Part shown: in pieces, positions 1 through 8,800 of the stretch | How the letters are laid out: the number at the start of each line of letters is the position of its first letter | Position numbering within the stretch: position 1 is the first letter of the stretch | Source of the DNA: a virus | IMG/VR virus record: IMGVR_UViG_3300043427_002137 | Location: 1 to 36,061 of that record | Direction: 5' to 3' (one strand) | Length of the DNA stretch: 36,061 nucleotides | Notes under the pieces: generated by a model | What the model was told of the DNA's origin: nothing | The model's database searches: none | The model's input: only the letters and a program-made list of their open reading frames with translations | Program-made: the position numbers and the translations under genes

Positions 1-313
1 TATCATCTTGAAACAAGAAAAATTTACATTCATTATATTTTTTGGATAAATCCAACATAGTTTGATGAAACTCATCTAAATTATAATTAAAAATGTAATT
101 TAAATCTAATATAACTACATCTCCTTTCTTAGGGTTTACATCATCTAATTTTTGAATAACTCTATCAAAGTAAGGTGGATTTCCAATCATCTTCTTTTCG
201 ATATCGTCTTGATCATCAAATTTATAAAGAATATATTCTTCTTTAAAATTTAAGATATCATACCAAGCAGTATACGCACCCTTACCTATATGTTGTCCGA
301 TTATATGAATCAT
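1..313 (-). CDS. Unknown protein, N-terminal part, runs off the left edge
   Basis: An open frame starts with ATG at 313 and stays open to the window edge for about 104 codons. Its ATG overlaps the primase TGA by 4 bases (ATGA), so it should be translationally coupled to the primase. The start of the protein reads MIHIIGQHIGKGAYTAWYD, and the middle has a hydrophobic beta-strand-like stretch (VVILDLNYIF). I do not recognise the family. The position directly downstream of the primase suggests a replication or nucleotide-metabolism block, but that is inference from position only. Confidence 0.75.
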   Translation of the reverse strand, partial: MIHIIGQHIGKGAYTAWYDILNFKEEYILYKFDDQDDIEKKMIGNPPYFDRVIQKLDDVNPKKGDVVILDLNYIFNYNLDEFHQTMLDLSKKYNECKFFLFQDD

Positions 314-1251
314 AATCCAAATAGTTTTTGTTTTATTACATCATCAAACCCAGTTTCCTTTGATTCTTTTAAAATTTTATTTACTTTTGAAAATCCCATT
401 TCACCCGCATCTTTATCTGATGGAATTATATTTCGTGTGGTTATTCCTTGATTTTGGAACTGTACTGTATAATACAGAGCAATTTCTTGAGCATCTTTAT
501 CCAATAAAATATTAATGTTCTTCACCCCTCTTTCATATATATTTTCTATTAATTTTTTTGGAATAAATTTACCAAGTATTGGAATTGAGTTTCGTTTTAC
601 TGCCATTGCATCAAAAACTCCCTCTACCAAAGTTATTGGTTCATTCCAATTAATTTGGTTCTCAAACATGATTACATTTTTTGATACTGGTGGATTTTTG
701 TATTTAAACTTTTCTTCCTCAAATACTGAACGGGCGATGAAGTAGTTGAGTTTGTTATTAATATCATAGGAAGGAATAATAATCCTACCAGAATAAATAC
801 CACTATCAACATAACCAATGTTATACCTGATAATATCTTCAGTAGTAATTCCACGAGAATCTGCATAATGTTTAGCCTTTTTATATGTAGGATTTAATCC
901 TTTTGGTTCGTGTAATAGAGATTTAAATTCACTTGGTAATCTGAGTTCTATCTTTTCCTCTTCAGAATCATTAGAATATACCACATAATCATCTCCATAG
1001 ATTTCATAAAGTTTTTGTACTTTCTTTGAATCTACATGAAGTTTTCTTAATAATGATGCGATTCGTTTACCCTTTGAATCACATACCCAACAATGCCATT
1101 GCTGAGTTTCTAAATTAATTTGGAGTTTCTTTTTATGATGATGGCAAAAAGGACAATGATGTGCCTGTTCACTACCTTTCATAGAAGTTCCCGTACCCAA
1201 CACCTCATCGAGTATATTTATTACAACTGATTTATCTCGTATAGAGAGCAT
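310..1251 (-). CDS. DnaG/gp61-type DNA primase
   Basis: Makes RNA primers for lagging-strand synthesis, working with the replicative helicase. At 313 residues it is close to the size of T4-type gp61 primases and shorter than bacterial DnaG. The N-terminal zinc-ribbon ligands are visible as C33-P-F-C36 and C54-W-V-C57, with extra histidines at 31-32. The TOPRIM catalytic core follows: E210 in LVEGVFDAM is the conserved acidic residue, and D251/D253 in ILLDKD form the DxD metal site. No C-terminal helicase fusion is present. The ATG at 1251 lies 18 bases downstream of a good host-type promoter, and the gene is coupled to the next one by a 4-base ATGA overlap. Confident at family level; calling it gp61 rather than a generic phage primase is inference from size. 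Confidence 0.9.
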   Translation of the reverse strand: MLSIRDKSVVINILDEVLGTGTSMKGSEQAHHCPFCHHHKKKLQINLETQQWHCWVCDSKGKRIASLLRKLHVDSKKVQKLYEIYGDDYVVYSNDSEEEKIELRLPSEFKSLLHEPKGLNPTYKKAKHYADSRGITTEDIIRYNIGYVDSGIYSGRIIIPSYDINNKLNYFIARSVFEEEKFKYKNPPVSKNVIMFENQINWNEPITLVEGVFDAMAVKRNSIPILGKFIPKKLIENIYERGVKNINILLDKDAQEIALYYTVQFQNQGITTRNIIPSDKDAGEMGFSKVNKILKESKETGFDDVIKQKLFGL

Positions 1252-1269
1252 ATAGTTTTATTTGTACAA

Positions 1270-1301
1270 CAAAGATACTAAAAAAATGTCACTATTCCAA
1301 A
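1270..1301 (-). promoter_or_regulatory. Host-type (Bacteroidetes sigma) promoter for the primase
   Basis: Read on the minus strand, TTTG (1301-1298) is followed by 20 bases and then TATCTTTG (1277-1270). This fits the Bacteroidetes housekeeping pattern of TTG or TTTG, a spacer of 19-21 bases, and TAnnTTTG. It ends 18 bases before the primase ATG. The upstream box lies inside the 3' end of the GIY-YIG gene. Confidence 0.75.
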
Positions 1302-1750
1302 TCTTTTCGAAAAAACTTTCCAAGAAGATTATCATTTAGTGCCCGTTTATCACCAAGAACATCGTGAGAAAATTGTTCTTGTAATTCATAATAAGTAAGT
1401 GATTTGGTTGAAGAACAAAAACGAAGTATTCGTAATTCTAATTGATCATTTTCCTTATCTTTGAACCATTCTTGAACGTGTTTGTTTGAGGAACGATATG
1501 ATTTCCAATCCGATTCACTGGTAACCATCTCGTATGTTTTTAACCTTTTATCAGTTAATAAAGCAATTTCTTTTTTACCGAATTTTCTTTTTCTGGTTGA
1601 TAAAACATTTTTCTTTCCGATGTAATACTCACCAGTTTTTCCATTGGTAATTTTATAAATGAAACCAATTGTTCCTTTTGGCATGTCATTCAATTCAGTT
1701 ATAAAACTCCCGTTATATATCCAAGTCATAGTTAAAAATCGTGAAATCAT
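1292..1750 (-). CDS. GIY-YIG nuclease-like protein (Seg/homing-endonuclease type)
   Basis: Residues 28-47 hold the GIY-YIG signature in the form GFIYKITN then YYIGKK, giving the paired tyrosines of this nuclease fold; basic residues follow (RKRK around 53-56). Similar short proteins are common in marine T4-like phages as free-standing homing or restriction-like nucleases. No separate DNA-binding domain is obvious in the 152 residues. The start used is ATG 1750, which overlaps the end of the sulfotransferase by 38 bases; a second ATG at 1729 (before TWIYN) would cut the overlap to 17 bases. An A-rich leader before 1750 favours the first. Activity is inferred from the motif only. Confidence 0.7.
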   Translation of the reverse strand: MISRFLTMTWIYNGSFITELNDMPKGTIGFIYKITNGKTGEYYIGKKNVLSTRKRKFGKKEIALLTDKRLKTYEMVTSESDWKSYRSSNKHVQEWFKDKENDQLELRILRFCSSTKSLTYYELQEQFSHDVLGDKRALNDNLLGKFFRKDLE

Positions 1751-2285
1751 TTTTATATTTGTTTCTTACCCATTCTTTTAACCACTCTTCATTATAGTAT
1801 TGTTTGTATAATTTATGAGTGTTTAAATTTGGATGTTTTTCCCAATATACATTTCTATTTAAGTGTGGGATTTCATTTATAGATATATTAATTTTATTTA
1901 ATATGAAATTCAAATCAGTATTGAAGTTTTCGTACTTACCTACGAACGAAACTTTTTTTGTATTAGTTTGACCGTGATGAAGGTAATATTCTTGTGAAAA
2001 AAATAAAAAATCTAATGGACTTATAGATTCTATAAATGTAGAAAATAATTGAATTTCACCTTCTCGTTTTCTATGTTCGTACCAAGAAGCTAATCGTGTA
2101 AAGGGATTTCGTACAAATGAAAAAATAAAATAATCATCAACCCCTATTAATTGATTAAGTGTACCATGAGTAGTGATTTGTTCACTATCAGGTACACTTA
2201 ATAATATTTTTGATATAGAATTACCACCAGTTTTAGGTATATGAATATACGCCCATTTTTGTGGACGGTTTATAATTAATCCCAC
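1713..2285 (-). CDS. Sulfotransferase family protein
   Basis: Predicted to transfer sulfate from PAPS to a carbohydrate or other hydroxyl. The 5'-phosphosulfate loop is clear at residues 14-21 (YIHIPKTGG), and the 3'-phosphate site is FVRNPFTR at 57-64, followed by aromatic SWYE. At 190 residues it is short for the Sulfotransfer_2 family but covers both cofactor sites. The start is GTG at 2285: an in-frame TAA lies directly upstream, so nothing further upstream is possible, and no good ATG occurs before the P-loop. The gene is AT-rich and sits between small phage genes and the GIY-YIG gene, which looks like accessory cargo. The target could be host surface glycan, a virion glycan or a secreted polysaccharide. 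Confidence 0.75.
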   Translation of the reverse strand: MGLIINRPQKWAYIHIPKTGGNSISKILLSVPDSEQITTHGTLNQLIGVDDYFIFSFVRNPFTRLASWYEHRKREGEIQLFSTFIESISPLDFLFFSQEYYLHHGQTNTKKVSFVGKYENFNTDLNFILNKINISINEIPHLNRNVYWEKHPNLNTHKLYKQYYNEEWLKEWVRNKYKNDFTIFNYDLDI

Positions 2286-2295
2286 TTATAATCTA

Positions 2296-2520
2296 TTATC
2301 GTCTTCGAGTAGTTTTAGTATAATTTTTTGAAGGAGTAAATCCTCCTAATCCGCTTCCTAACCCACTTCCTAATACACCACCTCTTCCTTTTTCTAACTT
2401 TTGAGGAGTAACTTGTAATTTTTTATGGTCAAAATCACCTGCAGAAATAGGTGTCCTATCCTTCTTTATTGGAAGTTTAGCAAAATCAGATTTGTTAAGT
2501 TTATCAATTAGGTTCGACAT
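2296..2520 (-). CDS. Small basic glycine-rich protein, unknown
   Basis: A 74-residue protein rich in Lys, Arg and Gly, with a flexible middle (GRGGVLGSGLGSGLGGF, about residues 45-61) and a basic tail ending TTRRR. There is no membrane segment or known motif. It lies 2 bases after the 67-residue gene and 10 bases before the sulfotransferase start, so it is probably in one transcript with them, from the promoter word at 2763-2772. The composition would suit nucleic-acid binding or a packaging or scaffold role, but that is only a guess. Confidence 0.6.
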   Translation of the reverse strand: MSNLIDKLNKSDFAKLPIKKDRTPISAGDFDHKKLQVTPQKLEKGRGGVLGSGLGSGLGGFTPSKNYTKTTRRR

Positions 2521-2522
2521 GA

Positions 2523-2726
2523 TTATTCAACAATTGGTTTATATATTCTAGCAGAATCAAAATTAGAATTTTCTTCTTCTGAAAGTTGTTCCATTAAGTC
2601 TTCAAATATAGTAACATCCCATTCAAAAGAATTAAAATCTTCCGAATTAATAATTAAATCCAGCTCTTCTTGAGATACAGATTCGGATATTACATCACCT
2701 TTGTAGTTATAAATTACGTAGTTCAT
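2523..2726 (-). CDS. Small acidic protein, unknown
   Basis: A 67-residue acidic protein (about a quarter Asp and Glu) starting MNYVIYNYKGDVI, with an acidic helix-like middle (EDLMEQLSEEE). I do not recognise it. It is the first gene after the phage-type promoter word at 2763-2772, with an A-rich leader that includes a long T tract on the plus strand. It is followed after 2 bases by the basic 74-residue gene; an acidic-basic pair in one transcript may mean that the two products interact, but this is untested. Confidence 0.6.
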   Translation of the reverse strand: MNYVIYNYKGDVISESVSQEELDLIINSEDFNSFEWDVTIFEDLMEQLSEEENSNFDSARIYKPIVE

Positions 2727-2762
2727 TTTTTTTTTATTTTTTTTTAAGTGAAAGTAACTTTT

Positions 2763-2772
2763 ATATAAATAT
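2763..2772 (-). promoter_or_regulatory. Phage-type promoter word ATATTTATAT
   Basis: Perfect copy of the recurrent word on the minus strand, lying between the end of the 360-residue gene and the ATG at 2726, with 36 bases between word and start codon. It is one of six identical copies, all intergenic and all in the same orientation as the genes. Confidence 0.55.
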
Positions 2773-2774
2773 CA

Positions 2775-3857
2775 TCAAGTATCAAAACGAATTAAAAAGT
2801 TAAGATCATAATCAGGTAAATTTTTTATTGGATGTGGTAATTTTGCTATAGCAACCATATCTCCATCATCATCATATAAACCTATTGTTGTGATATATGG
2901 TGCTAAATATGAACCAGTTGGGTCTACCGAAGATGAATTGTAATAATCATTCCATGAACCACTTTTTGATGTATTTAATGAACCACTATACCATTGTCTT
3001 TGTTTTATATCTAATACTTCTTTAATTTTAACCGTTTTTGCAGGTGATACATTAAATATAGGTGTTGTTTGAAAATCGTATGAACCACTTAAAACTACTT
3101 CTACTGCACTCGGATTTTGAGAATAATTAAATTCTCCTGCTTTAACAGAAACAAGAACTTCGGTTTCATAAATAGTTTGAGTAGACCGATATTCTAAATC
3201 ATACGAAGATATATCTAAATCGGATTTAATTACTAATATACCATCGGAATAAAATACATTACCAAATGATAATACATCAAAGTCAATATTGTTAAAATCT
3301 AATTCGTATGTAAATTTAATTATTCCTGTTTGGAAATCAATACTAATAACATAATATGTTTCAGCATCTCCATCATCTAATACAACTATTCCACCAGATT
3401 CAATATCAAATGTTATAACATCTATATCATATTCTACTGTTGCTTGTTGTATTGTTAAAATACCAAGTTCAGCATCAAATCGTGTAAACCTATAAGTTGG
3501 AATTGGATTTATGATTCTACCATATCCATCATCTACATACTCATCTCCGATGGAATCGGTTAGTTTTACTGATTTTTTCTTAATAAGTTCTCCAAACTTA
3601 TCTCTATCAATATCAATTACATATATCTCGTTTGAAAGAACTCTTTCAAACGAAAGTCTTGCCAAATTTTCATAGGAACCAAATGTATTAAGAACATTAC
3701 CATCTAAATTAGAATAATACTTTGACCGTATTGAACGATATAATGGATTAGAACCACTTATCAATTCAGTTAGATAAGTATCTTGATTAACATTCCAAAG
3801 TTTGTATACTTGGAACTTTCTTTTGGTTATATTTGATTTTGGTATTGATTTTAACAT
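2775..3857 (-). CDS. Virion structural protein, paralogue of the upstream 401-residue protein
   Basis: A 360-residue, beta-rich protein with many Ser, Gly, Tyr and Asp residues typical of phage tail or capsid-surface proteins. Its C-terminus (ITTIGLYDDDGDMVAIAK followed by PIKNLPD) closely matches that of the 401-residue neighbour (ITTVGLYNDANEMIAVAK then PIPKSFD). A second shared block is NEIYVIDIDRDKF here against SDIYVINIARARY there, and EFNYSQNP against EFNFSNNP. The two are therefore diverged duplicates along most of their length. The gene has its own promoter word 16 bases before the ATG and follows a hairpin terminator. The exact virion location is unknown. Confidence 0.75.
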   Translation of the reverse strand: MLKSIPKSNITKRKFQVYKLWNVNQDTYLTELISGSNPLYRSIRSKYYSNLDGNVLNTFGSYENLARLSFERVLSNEIYVIDIDRDKFGELIKKKSVKLTDSIGDEYVDDGYGRIINPIPTYRFTRFDAELGILTIQQATVEYDIDVITFDIESGGIVVLDDGDAETYYVISIDFQTGIIKFTYELDFNNIDFDVLSFGNVFYSDGILVIKSDLDISSYDLEYRSTQTIYETEVLVSVKAGEFNYSQNPSAVEVVLSGSYDFQTTPIFNVSPAKTVKIKEVLDIKQRQWYSGSLNTSKSGSWNDYYNSSSVDPTGSYLAPYITTIGLYDDDGDMVAIAKLPHPIKNLPDYDLNFLIRFDT

Positions 3858-3873
3858 AATATATTCTTACTCT

Positions 3874-3883
3874 ATATAAATAT
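3874..3883 (-). promoter_or_regulatory. Phage-type promoter word ATATTTATAT
   Basis: Perfect copy 16 bases before the ATG at 3857, and 12 bases downstream of the terminator stem at 3896-3917. The local minus-strand reading is GGTATATTTATATAGAG. This gives a terminator followed by a promoter between the two paralogous structural genes. Confidence 0.6.
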
Positions 3884-3917
3884 ACCGAAAGAAAAAACCC
3901 CATATTACTATGGGGTT
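3884..3917 (-). terminator. Rho-independent terminator after the 401-residue structural gene
   Basis: On the minus strand the stem AACCCCAT (3917-3910), a 6-base loop and ATGGGGTT (3903-3896) form an 8-bp perfect hairpin, followed by a T tract interrupted by a C (TTTTCTTTC). It ends the transcript of the 401-residue gene just before the next promoter word. Confidence 0.85.
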
Positions 3918-3968
3918 GAAACTCATTTGAGTCGGTCCTACGAGACTATCATAGGAGGGGTACTATTT
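3918..3968 (-). other. Structured 3' untranslated segment
   Basis: Between the stop codon at 3969 and the terminator lie about 50 non-coding bases, richer in G and C than the surroundings. They contain a small inverted repeat, ACTCA-AA-TGAGT on the minus strand (3932-3921), and a CCTA...TAGG pairing (about 3954-3936). No open frame of useful size is present. It could be an RNA element or simply an extended terminator region. Confidence 0.35.
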
Positions 3969-5174
3969 TTAGAAATCAAGTTTTACTTTGATTAGAACTT
4001 CTTTATCAAATGATTTTGGAATTGGCTGAGATGTTTTAGCAACTGCAATCATTTCATTAGCATCATTATATAAACCAACGGTTGTGATGAAAGTTTTAGG
4101 GTCTCTTTCGAAAGTTGATTCCGTAAATGAACCATCAGAACCAGTTGCAAATGTTGGGTTATTTGAGAAGTTGAATTCTCTATTAGTTGCTCTTACAAAA
4201 TAATGAGCAGTTGAAACATTTTCAGTTCTTCTTGCATCAAAATCACCACCACTCTTAATCGCGTTAAATAATTTAATGTGATTCTTTTGTTCAGCAGATG
4301 TAGATAATGTGGGAGCTAATTCAGACCCTATGTTTGATGCAATTGCAGCTGGATTTAAAATCATCAATCCTTGGTCAGGATAAAACAATCCAAATCCTTG
4401 TCCGTTAGAACCAGTTGTTGAATTAACAGTTGCTTCTGAATCAAATCCTAAGTTAAGAGAGCCAGATGCTACAAAAAATACTCTACCTGCTTTTCCTACA
4501 CTATCGGAGAATTTTTTACCAGAATCATCAATAAAAGTAGATTCACCTAGCGAACCACTTAAAGTCAATTCCCAGTTTCCAGCATCCATTTTTTCTTTAT
4601 ATCTAGCACGGGCTATATTGATTACATAGATATCCGAAATATCTACATTTTGTGCTCCATTTGCATCTATAACGGTAAAAAATTCATCATCTTGTTCTAA
4701 TAGAATAGAACGATATTGTGCATAAGTTGCTTTTGTTGCAAGAGTTGAGTTATTATTAATATCTAAACTTACTGAACCACTACCAAATTTATGCCCATAC
4801 GCTACTGCAAATTGAACTTCTGCAGAAGAGGTTTCAGGAAAGGCATAATTATATACATTCAAATAATAGTTTGATGAACTTTGTAAATTTTGTGTTGATG
4901 ATGTATAGAATTCATTCAATTGACCACTATCACCACTCCACATTCCAGTAGTTACGATTTCAACTTTTCCAGTAACTTGGTCAAATTCACCAAATCTTTT
5001 GTATATACCAGTGTTGATGTTTCCACCTTGAGCACCTAACTTATCACCACCAGTTAAGTAATTGTTGATAATTGTTGATAATTGCTCAGATGTTAAATTA
5101 CCATTTTGTGCATCCAAATACCTAGCTAATTCTGCAGATAAATTAACTCCGGCTTGTCCTGTAATTTGTGCCAT
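3969..5174 (-). CDS. Virion structural protein, paralogue of the downstream 360-residue protein
   Basis: A 401-residue protein beginning MAQITGQAGVNLSAELARYL, with low-complexity Ser/Thr/Asn stretches and predicted beta structure. It shares several ordered blocks with the 360-residue protein: SDIYVINIARARY, a FIDDSGKKF-like region, EFNFSNNP, and the C-terminal ITTVGLYNDANEMIAVAK motif followed by PIPKS. This type of C-terminal block is seen in structural proteins of large marine phages. The N-terminal 60 residues appear unique to this copy, and the extra ALARYLDAQNGNL-like segment may be a virion-attachment region. It is expressed with the 209-residue gene 22 bases upstream and ends at a strong terminator. 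Confidence 0.75.
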   Translation of the reverse strand: MAQITGQAGVNLSAELARYLDAQNGNLTSEQLSTIINNYLTGGDKLGAQGGNINTGIYKRFGEFDQVTGKVEIVTTGMWSGDSGQLNEFYTSSTQNLQSSSNYYLNVYNYAFPETSSAEVQFAVAYGHKFGSGSVSLDINNNSTLATKATYAQYRSILLEQDDEFFTVIDANGAQNVDISDIYVINIARARYKEKMDAGNWELTLSGSLGESTFIDDSGKKFSDSVGKAGRVFFVASGSLNLGFDSEATVNSTTGSNGQGFGLFYPDQGLMILNPAAIASNIGSELAPTLSTSAEQKNHIKLFNAIKSGGDFDARRTENVSTAHYFVRATNREFNFSNNPTFATGSDGSFTESTFERDPKTFITTVGLYNDANEMIAVAKTSQPIPKSFDKEVLIKVKLDF

Positions 5175-5196
5175 ATTTTTTTAATTCCTTGTTTTA

Positions 5197-5826
5197 TTAG
5201 TTTGGTCGAATATAGTTTATTGTTACTGGTATGGATTGAGACCCACCAGTTTCGTTACCATATACTGTCAATGTTGTTCTGATAGTTGTTGTGATGTTAG
5301 GATTTGGTATGAAAGTAAATGATAATCCTCTTTCTACTGCAGCCGTCATTGTAATCTCATCACCCAAGAATACGGGTATAGTACCACTTCCTGCGGCTAA
5401 ACCACTACCAACGATTGAACCAGCATTTTTATTAGCAAGTACTAATGTATATCCAGCTTGTTCATTACTTGCTCCACCTGTAGTTGGACGAAGGGAAACT
5501 TGGCCTGAATTCTGAGTAACAACAATCGATGGTACACCAAATTCCACTTTAGGTATTTTAGTAGTGCCCTTTGGAAGGGTTACTAATCTATATCTTAATA
5601 CTTGAGTTTCATCAGGTGAAGCTTCTGTGATAGGAATAGCTCTAATTGCTGAATCATAGTAAGCAGAACCAAGTGGATGGTCTGGTGCATATAAGGTGTA
5701 ATCTACTTCATCATCACCCAATGCAAATTTTGTAATGTTTAATCCTTCACCAGTTGCTAATTTTTCTCTACCTTTTTTGGTAAGAATTGCATCAACGGTA
5801 ATCTCGGTATTATCTAAATAAGCCAT
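5197..5826 (-). CDS. Phage structural protein, tail/baseplate region
   Basis: A 209-residue protein whose first part, ILTKKGREKLATGEG (14-28) then ITKFALGDDEVDY (31-43), is a motif I associate with structural proteins of large myoviruses. The remainder is beta-rich, with PNPNITTTIRTTLTVYG near the end suggesting an immunoglobulin-like strand pattern. The ATG at 5826 has an AAGGA-like purine stretch upstream and lies 26 bases from a phage-type promoter word. It sits between the giant LamG protein and the 401-residue protein. The specific virion role is not known. Confidence 0.65.
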   Translation of the reverse strand: MAYLDNTEITVDAILTKKGREKLATGEGLNITKFALGDDEVDYTLYAPDHPLGSAYYDSAIRAIPITEASPDETQVLRYRLVTLPKGTTKIPKVEFGVPSIVVTQNSGQVSLRPTTGGASNEQAGYTLVLANKNAGSIVGSGLAAGSGTIPVFLGDEITMTAAVERGLSFTFIPNPNITTTIRTTLTVYGNETGGSQSIPVTINYIRPN

Positions 5827-5852
5827 AGTTTTTTTTCCTTTTTACTTTCAAT

Positions 5853-5862
5853 ATATAAATAT
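5853..5862 (-). promoter_or_regulatory. Phage-type promoter word ATATTTATAT
   Basis: Perfect copy 26 bases before the ATG at 5826, in the 64-base gap after the giant structural gene. Unlike four of the other copies, no GC-rich terminator hairpin precedes it; only a weak AT inverted repeat near 5880-5893 is visible. Confidence 0.55.
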
Positions 5863-5890
5863 AAGTATTTTTTAATTTTGTAATAATTTA

Positions 5891-8800
5891 TTATTCTACA
5901 ATCAATATCGGTTCTCCACTTCCTCTACCAGTATCAGAAACTCTTAATGTATTAGGGTTAGTAGTAAATGTTACAATAGGTGAACCACCATCAAGAGTAG
6001 TAAGTTGAGTTTGTTTAGACCCCTTGAAATAACTATTTTGAAGACCAGTTGTTAAATCACCAACATTTCGATAGTGTGATGGGAAATACCCATTTAATGG
6101 AGTTGCAGAAACAATATTACCTCCACTTGGAGTTGGGGTTTCTAATCCGTTAGATCCTGTAAATGGTAAGATAGATACTTTATTTCTAGTAAATGTTTGT
6201 GTTACAAATTCTCTACCCAACGATTCATCATTTGGATTTATATTTTGTGGAACTAGAACTTCGTAACTTTCTTTGATTTGGAATATTTTTACTCTGTCTC
6301 TAATCACATTTCCAAACACATCTAAATAAGTTCTTATCGAGTGTGAACCACTACCAAATACACCAAACCCAGCTACTGAAATAGAATTTTTATCCATACC
6401 AACTTGAGTAAATGCAGTTGAATCGTATTCACCAACTAATGAGGCACCTAATTGGGCATTAATATTAAATACAATACCTCCCATATCAGAACCAGAGTTA
6501 ACGGTAATGAATCCTGTTAAAGAACTATCTTCAACAATTTTATATGGTTCTGCTTCATAATCACTTCTTTCACCACTTAAAGATGATACATCAGTATCAG
6601 TAATAGTTCCTTCATATTGAGGATTTGTTACATCAAACACTAAATCTTGAACTACTGATACGGAAACTTCTTTACCTTCATTTGTAGCAAATATGTTAGT
6701 ATCTTCTTCGGTATTAATTGTTACTTCTAAATCTTTTCGTTCGGAAGTTGGCTTTGTCCATTTTACTTTACTTCTTTCTAAAATATGTGGTTCAATCAAT
6801 AAACCAGAAGAAACTTTTGCTCTGGCAGGTACAAGGGATTCCAATGTATCAAATAGTGATTTATCAATATAACGAACCAACTGAATATATTCGTTAAAGT
6901 TTAAATCATATCTTTCAAAATAATAATTTCTTAATTTTATTAAGTCAGAATATGAATCCCTATATTCATCTGCAGGATTACCAATATAATCATCAATATT
7001 AAAACTGCCCAACGATTTTAGGATATCCATATTGATTTCCTTAACAGGTGAGAAGAATAATCCCAATCTATCGGAATCAACTGGAGCGTTATCAAATGAT
7101 TTTTTGGTTGAACGAGACCTATAATCTAAGCCAACACCAACTGATGACCCAGACCCAATTTGGTTTCCTTGTAAATCTGTTTGTGTCTCGAATCTAAATT
7201 TATTAGAAAAATTAAATCCTATTTGTGGAACCGTTGCAGTTACATCTCTATCGTATGGAGTATAATTGTATGGATAACTCGGTATAGATGTGAATGAACT
7301 TGCACGTGAGGATGTTTGATATGTTTGAATATACGCAACATTTTTAATATCCAATTCAACACCACGATTTTTTGGATATTCAAAATCATTTCTAAAAATC
7401 AAATCAACAGTAGATGCAGAAATATGATTTCCATCCACACCATCGGGAATTAAAGTATGATTATCAATTCGTGATTCGGAAAGAGCAGTAGTCCATAATC
7501 TAAACTCGTCAATTGAACCAGTAAAGTATGGTTGAATACCACCAATATTTAATTCAGAACCACTCTTCCAAGAAGTTGAACCAATTGGTAAGAATAAACT
7601 CGAAGATGATTCATTTCTAATTCTACCATTAAATCCTTCCTTTACATAAACATTAAATATTTCGTTACTACCACTTGTAGTTTTATTTAATGTAATGTGA
7701 TAGTAATCTTCATAGAATAACGGAATATAATCGGTATAACTACTTGTAGTAGTACCACTACCACTTATAGTAAATTTAAGTCTACCCAAATAGTTTGAAC
7801 CACTTTCAATTTCAAGTTGCCAACCTTCAGTTTGTGCAATTACTTGATTTTGTTTTTCAGTTGTATTAAGTCTAAATTCTACTGAATTTGGATAATCACC
7901 ATTAAATTCCTTCCAATCTACTGAAATTTGAGATTGCCCATTTAAATTAAGAGCAGCAGTTCTATCTTCAAATGTAAACTTGGTTGTACCATTTAATTGT
8001 GGATCTTGTGGTCCACCGAATTCCATTACTGTTAATAATGAAGCAGGAATACCATAACAAGCCATAGCTGCATGTAACGCTCGTTTAGTACCTTTATGTT
8101 TATTTAGATATGGTAAGTTATTTAATATTCTTCTCCATATTTCTTGTTGTCTTTGTTTTCCTGACATTGATGAAACTTCAGTTCCATCCGAATGTTTACC
8201 AAACGCATATTCCCATAATAATTGTGATTTAGCACCCATATCAGCATCCCATCCAAGAGATTCCAACATATGATAAACCAATTCATCTTTAATACCAATT
8301 TCGTATTTGTGTTCTAATTTTTTGGATTGTTGTAATCCTTTAACATAAGACCAAATAATATCAAAATGTTGACCAATCATATTGAAGAATAGGATAAAAT
8401 CCTGTCCTTCATCATCGGTTTGTATATGTAATGGTAAATTATTTACTAAATTTGAAGTGTTGTAGTAATCGTACTCCTCGGCAGAATCATAAATGTAATT
8501 ATACCAAGTTACTACTTCAGAACCGGTTGGGTTTAAGAAACTACCGGTATAATTTTGTTTCGGATAAGTTAATCCATCTTGAGATGATGAAGTAAATAAC
8601 CATTTTTCAAACGCGTCAAATCCTTGTTTTAAAGTATTCATTTGTGTTTGAACTTTATTAGCTTCGTTCACAACACTTAGTGAGGTTACCCATTCCGAAC
8701 CAGATACAAGACTGTTATATTTAGAAGTGTAAAAATCTAATAATTTTACCTTATAATAAAAGTTATCAACTCGTTCTTTGGCAGATGAGTATTTTACGAA

